DNA of 6,339 nucleotides from Chloroflexota bacterium (GTDB taxonomy: Bacteria > Chloroflexota > UBA5177 > JANWHV01): NCBI GenBank assembly GCA_025450255.1, contig JANWHV010000158.1, positions 1 through 6,339 on the forward strand, given 5' to 3'. This document shows, piece by piece, positions 1 to 6,339 of the stretch. Below the pieces are notes generated by a model that saw only the letters and a list, made by a program, of their open reading frames with translations, had not been told where the DNA came from and did no database searches. The translations under genes were made by a program, and so were the position numbers. Position 1 is the first letter of the stretch, and the number at the start of each line of letters is the position of its first letter.

Positions 1-647
1 ACAACTGTTCAGGACAACACGCCGGGATGCTGGCATCGTCGGTCGCGCTGGGCAGCTCGGTCGAAACGTACTTGAGTCCCGATCATCCGTTGCCGAAAAT
101 GATCCTGGCAGCGCTCTCGGCCTGCGCCGGACTACCGCCGGACCAGATCCATCCGGGGATTGACGGCTGCAGCGCCCCGAACTTCGCCATGCCCATGCAC
201 GGCATTGCCCGCTGCTTCGCCACGGTCGCCGCGCGGGCGAGCGGGGCGGCGGAGTGGGGCGCCGCGCTGCTCCGCGGGTCCACTGCCGTGCAGCACGCTC
301 CCTGGCTCGTCGCGGGCACGGGCGAGTTCGACACCACGCTCATGTCCGCACTGCCAGGCCGTGTCGTGGCGAAGGGCGGAGCCGAGGCGCTGCAGTGCCT
401 GGCATTGCCGCGGCTTGGGCTTGGCATAGCGGTAAAAATCGAAAGTGGGCAGGGCAGCACGCTGCCGTCCGTGGTTTTGGCGATCCTGGGCGCCATCGGC
501 GTACTTCCCGATGCTCTGCCGCCCGAGCTTGCGCGCTTCAAATCGCCGCCAATCCGCAACCATCTGCGCATCCACGTAGGAGAAACGCGGCTCCACATTC
601 AGGAAGATCTGGAAGCGCTCGCCGCGCTGCGACTCGCACGGTCATGA
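1..647 (+). CDS. L-asparaginase, Rhizobium etli-type (class 3, asparaginase II family), 5'-truncated by window
   Basis: Hydrolyses L-asparagine to L-aspartate and ammonia, probably in the cytoplasm. The reading frame is open to the window edge. The ATG at 27 is internal, because the codons before it (from position 3) read NCSGQHAG, which joins MLA to form the family motif NCSGKHAGML; the true start is upstream. Family marks that follow are YLSPDHP (about 75-95), GIDGCSAPNF (156-185, Cys codon 168-170), LVAGTGEFDT (306-335), VAKGGAE (366-386, Lys codon 372-374), LGLGIAVKIESG (about 415-450) and the terminal PPIRN...VGETR. The two cysteines are 54 residues apart, the same spacing as zinc ligands Cys135 and Cys189 of R. 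etli ReAV. The Lys between them in the motif (ReAV Lys138, also a zinc ligand) is Gln here (codon 15-17). The N-terminal Ser-Lys catalytic pair is outside the window. The stop overlaps the ppc start by 4 bp. Family assignment is firm; activity is inferred. Confidence 0.9.
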   Translation, partial: NCSGQHAGMLASSVALGSSVETYLSPDHPLPKMILAALSACAGLPPDQIHPGIDGCSAPNFAMPMHGIARCFATVAARASGAAEWGAALLRGSTAVQHAPWLVAGTGEFDTTLMSALPGRVVAKGGAEALQCLALPRLGLGIAVKIESGQGSTLPSVVLAILGAIGVLPDALPPELARFKSPPIRNHLRIHVGETRLHIQEDLEALAALRLARS

Positions 648-3373
648 GCCGCGAGGACCTGGGCGCCCCCCTACGGCGAGATATACGACTGCTCGGCGAC
701 CTGCTCGGCAAAGTAATAATTCCCGAGGCGGGGGCCGCCACGTTTGGGCGGGAAGAAGAGCTCCGCGCGCTGTGCAAGGCAATGCGAGCCGGGGGCAGCG
801 CTGATCTTGAAGCGCATGTGCTCGACATTGTGCGAGCAACCTCAATCGTGGACGCCGAGCCGCTGATTCGTGCCTTCGCGATCTATTTTCAGCTCGTCAA
901 CGTGTGTGAGCAAGTACATCGAGTACGGCGGCGCCACGCACATGTTCTCGATCCCGCCGCGCCGCCGCAGCGCGAATCGCTCGAGGAGGCGCTCTACCGG
1001 CTCAAGGCGAACGGCGCACAGGCATCGGACGCTGTCGCGGCCCTCGATCGTCTCAGAGTCGAGTTGGTCTTGACCGCGCATCCCACGGAGCCGACGCGTG
1101 ACTCCGCGTTGCTAAAGCATATTGAAATAGCCGAATGTCTCGTCCGGCTGGATGGAAACGCGCTTGGCGTGGAAGAACGAGACGGCATCGCGCGCAGGCT
1201 CCACCAACTTGTCCTGCTGCTTTGGCAAACAGAGGAAATCAGACAGCGCGCCCCCGAAGTACTGGACGAAGTAAAATCCGGACTATTCTATGTCGAGCAT
1301 GTGCTATTTGACCAGGTCCCCCTATTGTTCGATCGCGGCAATAGGCTCGTTCGCGCCGCGTTCCCTGGCGAGACCTACCAGATGCCCGCGTTTCTACGTA
1401 TTGCAAGCTGGATCGGAGGAGACGCCGACGGCAACCCGGCGGTTACCGCCGATGTTACAAAACGGACTCTGCTGCTGCAGAAGTCCCTGGCAATACGACT
1501 GTATCTGGCGTCCATTTATAAGCTGGCGAATGAGTTCAGCCAGGCTAATCGTTTGGCGCCCGCCCCAGATGCATTGGCGGATTCGCTCCGGTTCGATGCG
1601 TCGAGAATGCCGCTGACCGCCGAAGCGATCGCCCGCCGCAGCGCGCACGAGCCATATCGACAGAAATTCACGCACATCTGGCACCGCTTAACACAGACAC
1701 AGGCCCTCCTCGACGGCGGCGAAGCCGAATGGCCGTATATCGAGGGGGACGAGATGCTGGCTGATCTCAGGGTCATGGAGAGCAGTTTACGGGCGACTGG
1801 GAACGGAATCCTCGCCGAGGGTGCCTTGACAAAGCTGATCTATCAAGTTGAGGCTTTCGGACTCCACCTTCTGCCGTTGGATCTGAGACAGCACAGCGCG
1901 AATTTGGCGGCTACAATCGCCTGGTGCCTGAACCCGGCGCTGGGCATCGACTACCTCAAGCTTGACGACGACGGTCGCCGCGCCGCGCTACGTGATGCCA
2001 GGGACGGCGGAATCGAGCTTCGGGACGTCAATGGTGATGCGCCGGCTGAAATAGCGAATCAACTCGACGCCTTTGCGCTGATTCAGTGGTCGAGACGGGT
2101 GATCGGGGAGGAGGCAATCTCCTCGTTCATCGTCAGCATGACACACCAAACGAGCGACGTACTCGGAGCCCTCGCTCTCGCCCGCTACGCCGGCGAGTTG
2201 CAAGTGGTGCCGTTGTTCGAAACGGTTGATGACTTGCGGGGGGCGCCGGCACTGATGTCCGAGCTATTCTCAGACCCAGCGTACCGCGCTCATCTGGCTA
2301 CGTGCGGTGACCGGCAACGCGTGATGCTGGGCTATTCGGATAGCAGCAAGGACGGCGGCTACCTTACGTCATGCTGGGAGTTGTATAAGGCGCAAGAGGA
2401 GTTGCAACGAACAGGTACCTCAGGGAAGGTAGAGATCGAGCTGTTTCACGGCCGGGGCGGCACAGTCGGACGCGGCGGAGGGCCGGCGTATCGCGCGATT
2501 CTGGCGCAGCCGCCAGGAACCGTACGCGGGCGCCTGCGGATCACCGAACAAGGTGAGATGATCAACCTGAAATACGGACTTCCCGCAATTGCCTTGCGAA
2601 ACCTCGATACAGTCGCGGCTGCCACCCTCCTGGCGACAAGTCCATTTGGTCAGAAGGAAGATCCCACGCCGCTCGCCTGGCAGGAGTTGATCGAGCAACT
2701 CTCGGACCACGCGCTTCGCGCCTATCGCAGTCTCGTGGAGGATGATGGCTTCCCGCAATACGTACACGAAGCCACGCCGCTCGACCTGATAGGGCGTCTA
2801 AAAATGGGATCTCGCCCGGCTCGTCGTACATCGGGAGCCGGTTTGGCGGATCTCCGGGCGATCCCCTGGGTGTTTGCCTGGATGCAGAGCCGGCACACAA
2901 TGCCGGGCTGGTATGGCCTGGGCAGCGCGCTGCAAGCCGCCCGCGAAGCCGATCCCGCGAACACGGATTCGCTGCGCACGATGTACGCGGAGTGGCCGTT
3001 CTTCAGCACGTTAATCGACAACGCGATGATGGCAATGTCCAAAGCGGATATTCATATCGCGGCCCATTATGCGGGCCTTGTGCAGAACCAGACGCTCGGT
3101 CAACGGATTTTCAAACGGATCGCTGCCGAGTTCCGCCTTACCGAGCGTCACCTACTCCTCGTTAGCGGACTGCCGCGCCTGCTGGAGAACACTCCCGTGC
3201 TGCAAGCCTCGATTGAACGCCGAAACCCATATGTCGATCCGTTGAGCTTCCTGCAAATTGAATTGATGCGGCGATTGCGCAGTCACGCGGGAACGGACGA
3301 TGAGCCGATTATCGCACGCACGGTTCAACTGACGATTAACGGCATTGCGGCAGGGTTACGTAATACGGGTTAA
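644..3373 (+). CDS. ppc: phosphoenolpyruvate carboxylase
   Basis: Converts PEP and bicarbonate to oxaloacetate and phosphate in the cytoplasm, refilling the TCA cycle and feeding aspartate synthesis. The product is 909 aa, a normal bacterial length. The ATG at 644 was chosen because the protein then begins MSREDLGAPLRRDIRLLGD, the usual start, and because ATG overlaps the asparaginase stop as ATGA; the longer open frame back to 254 lies over the asparaginase gene and is spurious. Visible motifs are VLTAHPTEP with catalytic His146, SWIGGDADGNP (255-265), GYSDSSKDGG with Lys569, FHGRGGTVGRGG with His602, Arg604 and Arg610, TEQGEMI...KYGLP, GSRPARR, LRAIPWVFAW and the C-terminal GLRNTG. Residues matching the E. 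coli aspartate-inhibition site (Arg587, Lys773, Arg832, Asn881) are Arg610, Lys800, Arg860 and Asn907, so feedback inhibition by aspartate is likely. No Shine-Dalgarno is seen, so translation probably depends on the upstream gene. The usual Arg in GGDRDGNP is Ala261. Confidence 0.98.
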   Translation: MSREDLGAPLRRDIRLLGDLLGKVIIPEAGAATFGREEELRALCKAMRAGGSADLEAHVLDIVRATSIVDAEPLIRAFAIYFQLVNVCEQVHRVRRRHAHVLDPAAPPQRESLEEALYRLKANGAQASDAVAALDRLRVELVLTAHPTEPTRDSALLKHIEIAECLVRLDGNALGVEERDGIARRLHQLVLLLWQTEEIRQRAPEVLDEVKSGLFYVEHVLFDQVPLLFDRGNRLVRAAFPGETYQMPAFLRIASWIGGDADGNPAVTADVTKRTLLLQKSLAIRLYLASIYKLANEFSQANRLAPAPDALADSLRFDASRMPLTAEAIARRSAHEPYRQKFTHIWHRLTQTQALLDGGEAEWPYIEGDEMLADLRVMESSLRATGNGILAEGALTKLIYQVEAFGLHLLPLDLRQHSANLAATIAWCLNPALGIDYLKLDDDGRRAALRDARDGGIELRDVNGDAPAEIANQLDAFALIQWSRRVIGEEAISSFIVSMTHQTSDVLGALALARYAGELQVVPLFETVDDLRGAPALMSELFSDPAYRAHLATCGDRQRVMLGYSDSSKDGGYLTSCWELYKAQEELQRTGTSGKVEIELFHGRGGTVGRGGGPAYRAILAQPPGTVRGRLRITEQGEMINLKYGLPAIALRNLDTVAAATLLATSPFGQKEDPTPLAWQELIEQLSDHALRAYRSLVEDDGFPQYVHEATPLDLIGRLKMGSRPARRTSGAGLADLRAIPWVFAWMQSRHTMPGWYGLGSALQAAREADPANTDSLRTMYAEWPFFSTLIDNAMMAMSKADIHIAAHYAGLVQNQTLGQRIFKRIAAEFRLTERHLLLVSGLPRLLENTPVLQASIERRNPYVDPLSFLQIELMRRLRSHAGTDDEPIIARTVQLTINGIAAGLRNTG

Positions 3374-3396
3374 GCTATGCCGCAAGGTATCCGCGA

Positions 3397-4881
3397 CTAA
3401 GGGATCCATAGCGACACCGCACGATCCGGTGGCAGCGGATCGTGGACCGGAAGCCGCTTATAGCGACGGCCCAAGGCAGCACTCACCCCCGGAATACTGT
3501 TCACGCGGCTGTCAACCACGACTATCGGAATCTGGCCGCGGCGAATCTCATCCACGGCTCGCGCGGCGCCGTTGACGGATTTTGTATCGCCTTCGCCTGC
3601 CCGCGCCGCCCACAAGTACACGTCGGCAAAGTCTCCAAATTCGCGCCGGCCGGCGAGGTATACATAGTATGGCGGGCTTACCAGAGGCGTGCCCGGCCTG
3701 CTGACCGCCTGTATCCGCGCCACCACGACGCGCACCGATGTGTCGCTTCCCGGCACATTCGCGCGTAGCGCCTGGGCGCCAAAATACACCGCGCAGGCGA
3801 CAAAAGCACCCCCCAAAAGGAGCCCGCCCGGGCCGAGGCGAGATTGCGCGCGCGCCTCGACGCGGGACGTATCCAGGGACGCGATAACGCGCAATGTGAA
3901 CGCCGCGGCCGCAACCGACAGCGCCGGCTCGGCAAATTGAAATACCGGCCAGGCAGTGCCTGTTTTCGCCGTGCCTAGAATCACCAAACACGCCGAAAAC
4001 ACATAGAACGGCATAAGTCTTGCGATGAGCGGAGCGGAACGATCGACTCGTATCGCACCCAGAAGGCCCAGGGCTAGCAGTGGCCAATCATCCTGGAGTA
4101 CGTGCGTAATCGACGCCTTGAACCATTCCTGGCTTAACCCCGCCGACCCCTGGACGAGCAAACCATCCCAGAACGCCTGGCCGGCGCTCGCCGTGCCGGC
4201 CGCCCCTATCACCACCAGGCACACAAGCAATCCACAAACATACGGCGCCAGCAGCAGGCGGCGATGGAACGCCATATACAGGATTAAGCCGCCGCACACG
4301 GGGAGATACCACACCTTCGTGGTGAGGGCGAGCGCACCGAGGATGCCACCGCCGAGTGCCCATCGGCGCGTATCGCCCGCCACGCAATACACCGAAACCA
4401 GCGTCAACGTGCTCACCAGCGGGTTGGGATCAAAGTTGCGGCCCCATACGATGCTGTAGGGCGCAAAGGTATAGAGCACAGCGGATACCGCGCCAACTAT
4501 TCGCTGCCCCGTTAGGCGGGAGCCTAGCAAGTACACGACCAAAACGGCGGCAAAGTGCAGGGCGAGGCTATAGGTGCGGATCGCGGCGAGACTGTCCGCA
4601 ACGTGAAACACACAATCGCCCACTACATAGATGCCCGGCGGCTGCACCCCCATTATTCCCGCGTACAGCACCGCGCCCTCATACATACGGTGCGACGCAT
4701 AAAGGTAGTTGCCGTCACCATAGTCCAGATATGCGAGGCTGTGCGGTCTGTAGGTTAGAAACGCGTATGCCGCCATCATCGCGGCAAGCACCACGACGGC
4801 CCACGCTCTAGAAAGGCTGGGCATGTTGCGTGCGGGGCGCCGCGAGTTGGCCGATCCCTCCCGCGCTGCCTTGGCACTCAT
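3397..4881 (-). CDS. GT-C fold membrane glycosyltransferase (GT39/ArnT-like, polyprenyl-phosphate-sugar dependent)
   Basis: Probably an integral membrane enzyme that moves a sugar from a polyprenyl-phosphate carrier to an acceptor on the outer side of the membrane. The protein is 494 aa. A basic N-terminus is followed by TM1 at about 25-43, then an outer loop with Asp53 and Asp56 in LDYGDGNYLYASHRMYEGA, resembling the acidic first loop of the GT39/PMT_2 family, and then QPPG (80-83), resembling the family's HPPG. About ten further hydrophobic segments lie at roughly 84-370. The last 120 residues are soluble, with PPYYVYLAGRREF (403-415) and a hydrophobic beta-like strand IPIVVVDSR. The start is supported by AGAGGA 10 nt upstream. 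The gene lies 151 bp downstream of the polyprenol-phosphate mannose synthase-like gene on the same strand, which would supply the donor. It ends 23 bp from the convergent ppc gene. The sugar and acceptor (protein, lipid or polysaccharide) cannot be told from sequence. The superfamily call is fairly firm, the substrate open. Confidence 0.8.
   Translation of the reverse strand: MSAKAAREGSANSRRPARNMPSLSRAWAVVVLAAMMAAYAFLTYRPHSLAYLDYGDGNYLYASHRMYEGAVLYAGIMGVQPPGIYVVGDCVFHVADSLAAIRTYSLALHFAAVLVVYLLGSRLTGQRIVGAVSAVLYTFAPYSIVWGRNFDPNPLVSTLTLVSVYCVAGDTRRWALGGGILGALALTTKVWYLPVCGGLILYMAFHRRLLLAPYVCGLLVCLVVIGAAGTASAGQAFWDGLLVQGSAGLSQEWFKASITHVLQDDWPLLALGLLGAIRVDRSAPLIARLMPFYVFSACLVILGTAKTGTAWPVFQFAEPALSVAAAAFTLRVIASLDTSRVEARAQSRLGPGGLLLGGAFVACAVYFGAQALRANVPGSDTSVRVVVARIQAVSRPGTPLVSPPYYVYLAGRREFGDFADVYLWAARAGEGDTKSVNGAARAVDEIRRGQIPIVVVDSRVNSIPGVSAALGRRYKRLPVHDPLPPDRAVSLWIP
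3420..3444. terminator. Perfect hairpin at the convergent ppc / glycosyltransferase junction (possible terminator)
   Basis: The sequence forms a perfect 9-bp stem (CACGATCCG paired with CGGATCGTG) around a 7-nt loop. It begins 46 nt after the ppc stop and lies within the last codons of the opposite-strand glycosyltransferase gene. There is no T-tract on either side, so it is not a standard intrinsic terminator. It could slow polymerase or protect the ppc transcript's 3' end, or it may be chance, since it encodes the near-symmetric residues HDPLPPDR on the minus strand. Confidence 0.35.
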
Positions 4882-4891
4882 TCAGGCCCAG

Positions 4892-4897
4892 TCCTCT
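4892..4897 (-). promoter_or_regulatory. Ribosome binding site of the GT-C glycosyltransferase
   Basis: On the minus strand the sequence reads AGAGGA, followed by 10 nt and then ATG at 4881-4879. This supports the ATG over later in-frame starts such as the Met at residue 20. The spacing is at the long end of the usual range. Confidence 0.55.
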
Positions 4898-5032
4898 GTT
4901 TGCGTGCTTCAACGGATCGGGATCCTCGGCTTGAGCACATTGTCAAGCTGATGCAAGGGCCAACTTATACCGCGGCGCCGGCCGGCTCGCCCGTGCCAGG
5001 CGGGACGTCGGATGCCGGTACATAAAGATTGA

Positions 5033-5899
5033 CTAGCGACGGCGGAACTGTTCGAGACGACGGCGCACGACATACGTAAACGCTTCGATGACGATCTGGC
5101 GCGACATTTTCGATTGGCCGAGCCGGCGGTCGGGGAAGACGATCGGCACTTCACCGATTTTGAAGCCGGCCTTATACGCCTGATAGACCGTCTCAATTTG
5201 GAACGCATAGCCCTGCAAGTTGATGCGGTCAAGGTCGAATGCCGCCAGAACGGATCGCCGGTAGCACTTAAAGCCCGCGGTGCAATCCCTCACTGGAAGC
5301 GAGAGCACGTTTCGCGCGAAGACATTCCCGCCCCCGCTGATAATCCTGCGGACGAGCCGCCAATCGGGGGTCGAGCCGCCAGGCACGTAGCGCGAGCCAA
5401 TGACCATGTCATATTTTTCCGCCGCTTCAAGGAGGCGCGGCAGGTAACGCGGGTCATGCGAAAAGTCCGCGTCCATCTCAAAGACGCACGTATAATCGCG
5501 CTCGAGGGCATAGCGGAATCCCGTGACATACGCGGTGCCGAGACCCATCTTGCCGGGCCGATGCATAACATGAATACCGCCGAGCGACGATGATAGCGAT
5601 TCCGCGATGTCCCCGGTGCCGTCGGGCGAGCCGTCGTCGATAACCAGGATTTCGACTCCGGGAAGATGTTCGCGAATGGCGCGCACGATTGCCTCAAGGT
5701 TCTCGCGCTCATTATAGGTGGGAACGACAACCAGGGGTCGACCAGCAACGTTCAGCCGCTGATCGTCGTCCGTTGCTCTCAGGGTGAAGGCCACCTCTCG
5801 CTGGGTATCACTATGCGACGGCTTGCATACCTCGGTAGTGTACGAACCCCGGATCACGCGAGTCAAGCTTGTGCGTGGCGGTCGGTCGGCGGTGCTCAT
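5033..5899 (-). CDS. Polyprenol monophosphomannose synthase-like GT2 glycosyltransferase (Dpm1 family)
   Basis: Transfers a sugar, most likely mannose from GDP-mannose, to a polyprenyl phosphate on the inner face of the membrane. The 288-aa protein has a GT-A domain from about residue 54: VVVPTYNERENL (57-68, nucleotide binding), VIDDGSPDGTG (86-96), EMDADFSHDP (141-150, metal-binding DAD at 143-145), GSRYVPGG (168-175), DCTAGFKCYRR (205-215), QGYAFQIE (229-236) and EVPIVFPDRRLGQSKMS (250-266). These match Dpm1-type enzymes closely. There is no C-terminal membrane segment, so it resembles the short soluble forms. The first 50 or so residues are an extra, low-complexity stretch with no clear ribosome binding site before the ATG, so the true start may be later, for example GTG at 5794 (residue 36). 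The gene is upstream of the GT-C gene, which fits donor supply. Glucose or another hexose as substrate, as in related GtrB-like enzymes, is possible. Confidence 0.9.
   Translation of the reverse strand: MSTADRPPRTSLTRVIRGSYTTEVCKPSHSDTQREVAFTLRATDDDQRLNVAGRPLVVVPTYNERENLEAIVRAIREHLPGVEILVIDDGSPDGTGDIAESLSSSLGGIHVMHRPGKMGLGTAYVTGFRYALERDYTCVFEMDADFSHDPRYLPRLLEAAEKYDMVIGSRYVPGGSTPDWRLVRRIISGGGNVFARNVLSLPVRDCTAGFKCYRRSVLAAFDLDRINLQGYAFQIETVYQAYKAGFKIGEVPIVFPDRRLGQSKMSRQIVIEAFTYVVRRRLEQFRRR
5837..5866 (-). promoter_or_regulatory. Candidate internal promoter within the 5' end of the GT2 gene
   Basis: On the minus strand TTGACT (5 of 6 to the sigma70 -35 consensus, 5866-5861) is followed after 18 nt by TACACT (4 of 6 to the -10, 5842-5837). 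Transcription from here would start near 5830, inside the annotated gene and before the GTG at 5794. This would fit a shorter protein lacking the odd N-terminus. Such matches also occur by chance. Confidence 0.3.
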
Positions 5900-5904
5900 T
5901 GCTA

Positions 5905-5933
5905 TTTACAAGCACGAAACCCAATGCTACAGT
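5905..5933 (+). promoter_or_regulatory. Candidate sigma70-type promoter for the small exported protein
   Basis: TTTACA (5905-5910, 5 of 6 to the -35 consensus) and TACAGT (5928-5933, 4 of 6 to the -10) are separated by exactly 17 nt. The predicted transcript start near 5940 lies about 35 nt before a good ribosome binding site and 44 nt before the GTG start at 5984. It sits in the divergent spacer between the GT2 gene and the exported-protein gene. Confidence 0.45.
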
Positions 5934-5973
5934 ACCTCGGAGGCACCGGTTATTCTGTAACTACGAGTGTTCT

Positions 5974-5978
5974 AGGAG
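5974..5978 (+). promoter_or_regulatory. Ribosome binding site deciding the GTG start at 5984
   Basis: AGGAG followed by 5 nt and GTG. No comparable site precedes the in-frame ATG at 5924, so the GTG start is preferred. It gives a compact signal peptide with a short charged N-region. Confidence 0.6.
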
Positions 5979-5983
5979 TCCCA

Positions 5984-6262
5984 GTGTCCCCAGATTCCGG
6001 CCGATTGCGCGATGTCGGCATCGTACACCTGGCCGCGGCCGCACTTACGGTACTGGCGATCCTACCGCAAACCGCTATCGCGGCGGCACGCGTTTCTCCG
6101 TCGTACGAGAGATCGCTTGTGGCTCGTGTTGTCACGCATGGCCGCGACGCCGGCTCGCCGAACGGCCCCCGTGTCTTTCTGGCGCGAGGCACGCTACCGG
6201 CCGGCAAGGTGTCGCGGCGACGCTACGGCGAGTCTCATGTCCCCCGGCGCCAAGGGGCCTAA
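5984..6262 (+). CDS. Small putative exported protein, unrecognised; possibly frameshifted or a truncated gene
   Basis: Not recognised. From the GTG start the product is 92 aa. It has a textbook Sec signal peptide: an N-region with Arg residues (SGRLRD), a hydrophobic core at about 13-28 (VHLAAAALTVLAILP) and AxA cleavage options in TAIAAAR near residues 33-35. The mature part is only about 57 residues, rich in Arg and Gly, with no Cys and no clear fold. It ends in YGESHVPRRQGA. YGES faintly recalls the start of RlpA-type domains, but the conserved residues that should follow are absent. A second frame is open from ATG 6138 to the window end without a recognisable product. So the gene may be a real short secreted protein or the broken 5' end of a longer one. 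It is transcribed divergently from the GT2 gene, 84 bp away. The first 30 residues are well supported; the rest is uncertain. Confidence 0.5.
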   Translation: MSPDSGRLRDVGIVHLAAAALTVLAILPQTAIAAARVSPSYERSLVARVVTHGRDAGSPNGPRVFLARGTLPAGKVSRRRYGESHVPRRQGA

Positions 6263-6339
6263 CGGTTGGACGATTGCCGCTTGTGGCCCCTGGCCGGGGG
6301 CGTCGCCAAGGATTACACTCGCATGCATTGGTTCGTTGG

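Noticed and set aside
27..29. ATG at 27 as the start of a complete asparaginase
   Set aside because: The family motif NCSGxHAG continues in frame upstream of it to the window edge, so this Met is internal.
254..643. 130-codon in-frame upstream extension of the ppc reading frame
   Set aside because: It lies over the well-supported asparaginase frame, is Arg-rich nonsense, and PEP carboxylases begin near LRRDIRLLGD, which follows the ATG at 644.
4941..4946. Perfect TTGACA (-35) on the minus strand upstream of the GT-C gene
   Set aside because: No acceptable -10 sequence is found 16-18 nt downstream, so a promoter call is not supported, although the 151-bp gap could hold one of another type.
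4975..5012. GC-rich palindromic stretch between the two minus-strand glycosyltransferase genes as a terminator
   Set aside because: Only short overlapping GC repeats (such as GCCGGCCGGC without a loop) and no T-tract; typical of GC-rich spacers.
5114..5593. Long plus-strand frame opposite the GT2 gene
   Set aside because: It is the shadow of a strongly conserved GT2 glycosyltransferase and shows no features of its own.
6286..6301. GCCCC...GGGGC hairpin near the window end as a terminator of the exported-protein gene
   Set aside because: Stem of only 5 bp with no T-tract, expected by chance at this base composition.
6138..6339. Open frame from ATG 6138 to the window end as a separate gene
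   Set aside because: No ribosome binding site, no recognisable protein features, and it overlaps the exported-protein gene; kept only as a possible frameshift continuation.

Overview
The window comes from a fairly GC-rich bacterium. It carries five protein-coding regions, tightly packed and mostly ordinary. I cannot name the taxon: nothing here is clade-specific. The unusual pairing of a Rhizobium etli-type asparaginase with a PEP carboxylase, next to polyprenol-phosphate-sugar glycosylation genes, would fit an environmental, possibly uncultured, lineage. That is only an impression.

Layout. Positions 1-647 (+) hold the 3' part of a zinc-type (class 3, R. etli-like) L-asparaginase, cut by the window edge. 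Its stop codon overlaps by 4 bp (ATGA) the start of a complete phosphoenolpyruvate carboxylase gene, ppc, at 644-3373 (+), so the two are almost certainly co-transcribed and translationally coupled. Only 23 bp after ppc, on the opposite strand, ends a multi-pass GT-C-fold glycosyltransferase (3397-4881, -). A 9-bp-stem hairpin lies at this convergent junction, inside the end of the glycosyltransferase gene. Upstream of that gene on the same strand is a polyprenol-phosphate mannose synthase-like GT2 enzyme (5033-5899, -). A short divergent spacer with a candidate sigma70-type promoter then leads to a small putative exported protein (5984-6262, +) that has a convincing signal peptide but an unrecognisable, Arg-rich mature part.

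How the genes fit together. The asparaginase releases aspartate and ammonia from asparagine. PEP carboxylase makes oxaloacetate, the direct precursor of aspartate, and this copy keeps all four residues that bind the inhibitor L-aspartate in the E. coli enzyme. The pair may therefore balance two routes into the aspartate/C4 pool. On the minus strand, the GT2 enzyme would make a polyprenyl-phosphate-linked sugar, the donor type that GT-C membrane glycosyltransferases use on the outer face of the membrane; the two look like a donor-maker and donor-user pair.

I found no RNA genes, mobile elements, CRISPR arrays or long repeats, and no evidence of a wholly new system. The points most worth checking are a Lys-to-Gln change at a predicted zinc ligand of the asparaginase, the asparaginase-ppc coupling, and the nature of the small exported protein.
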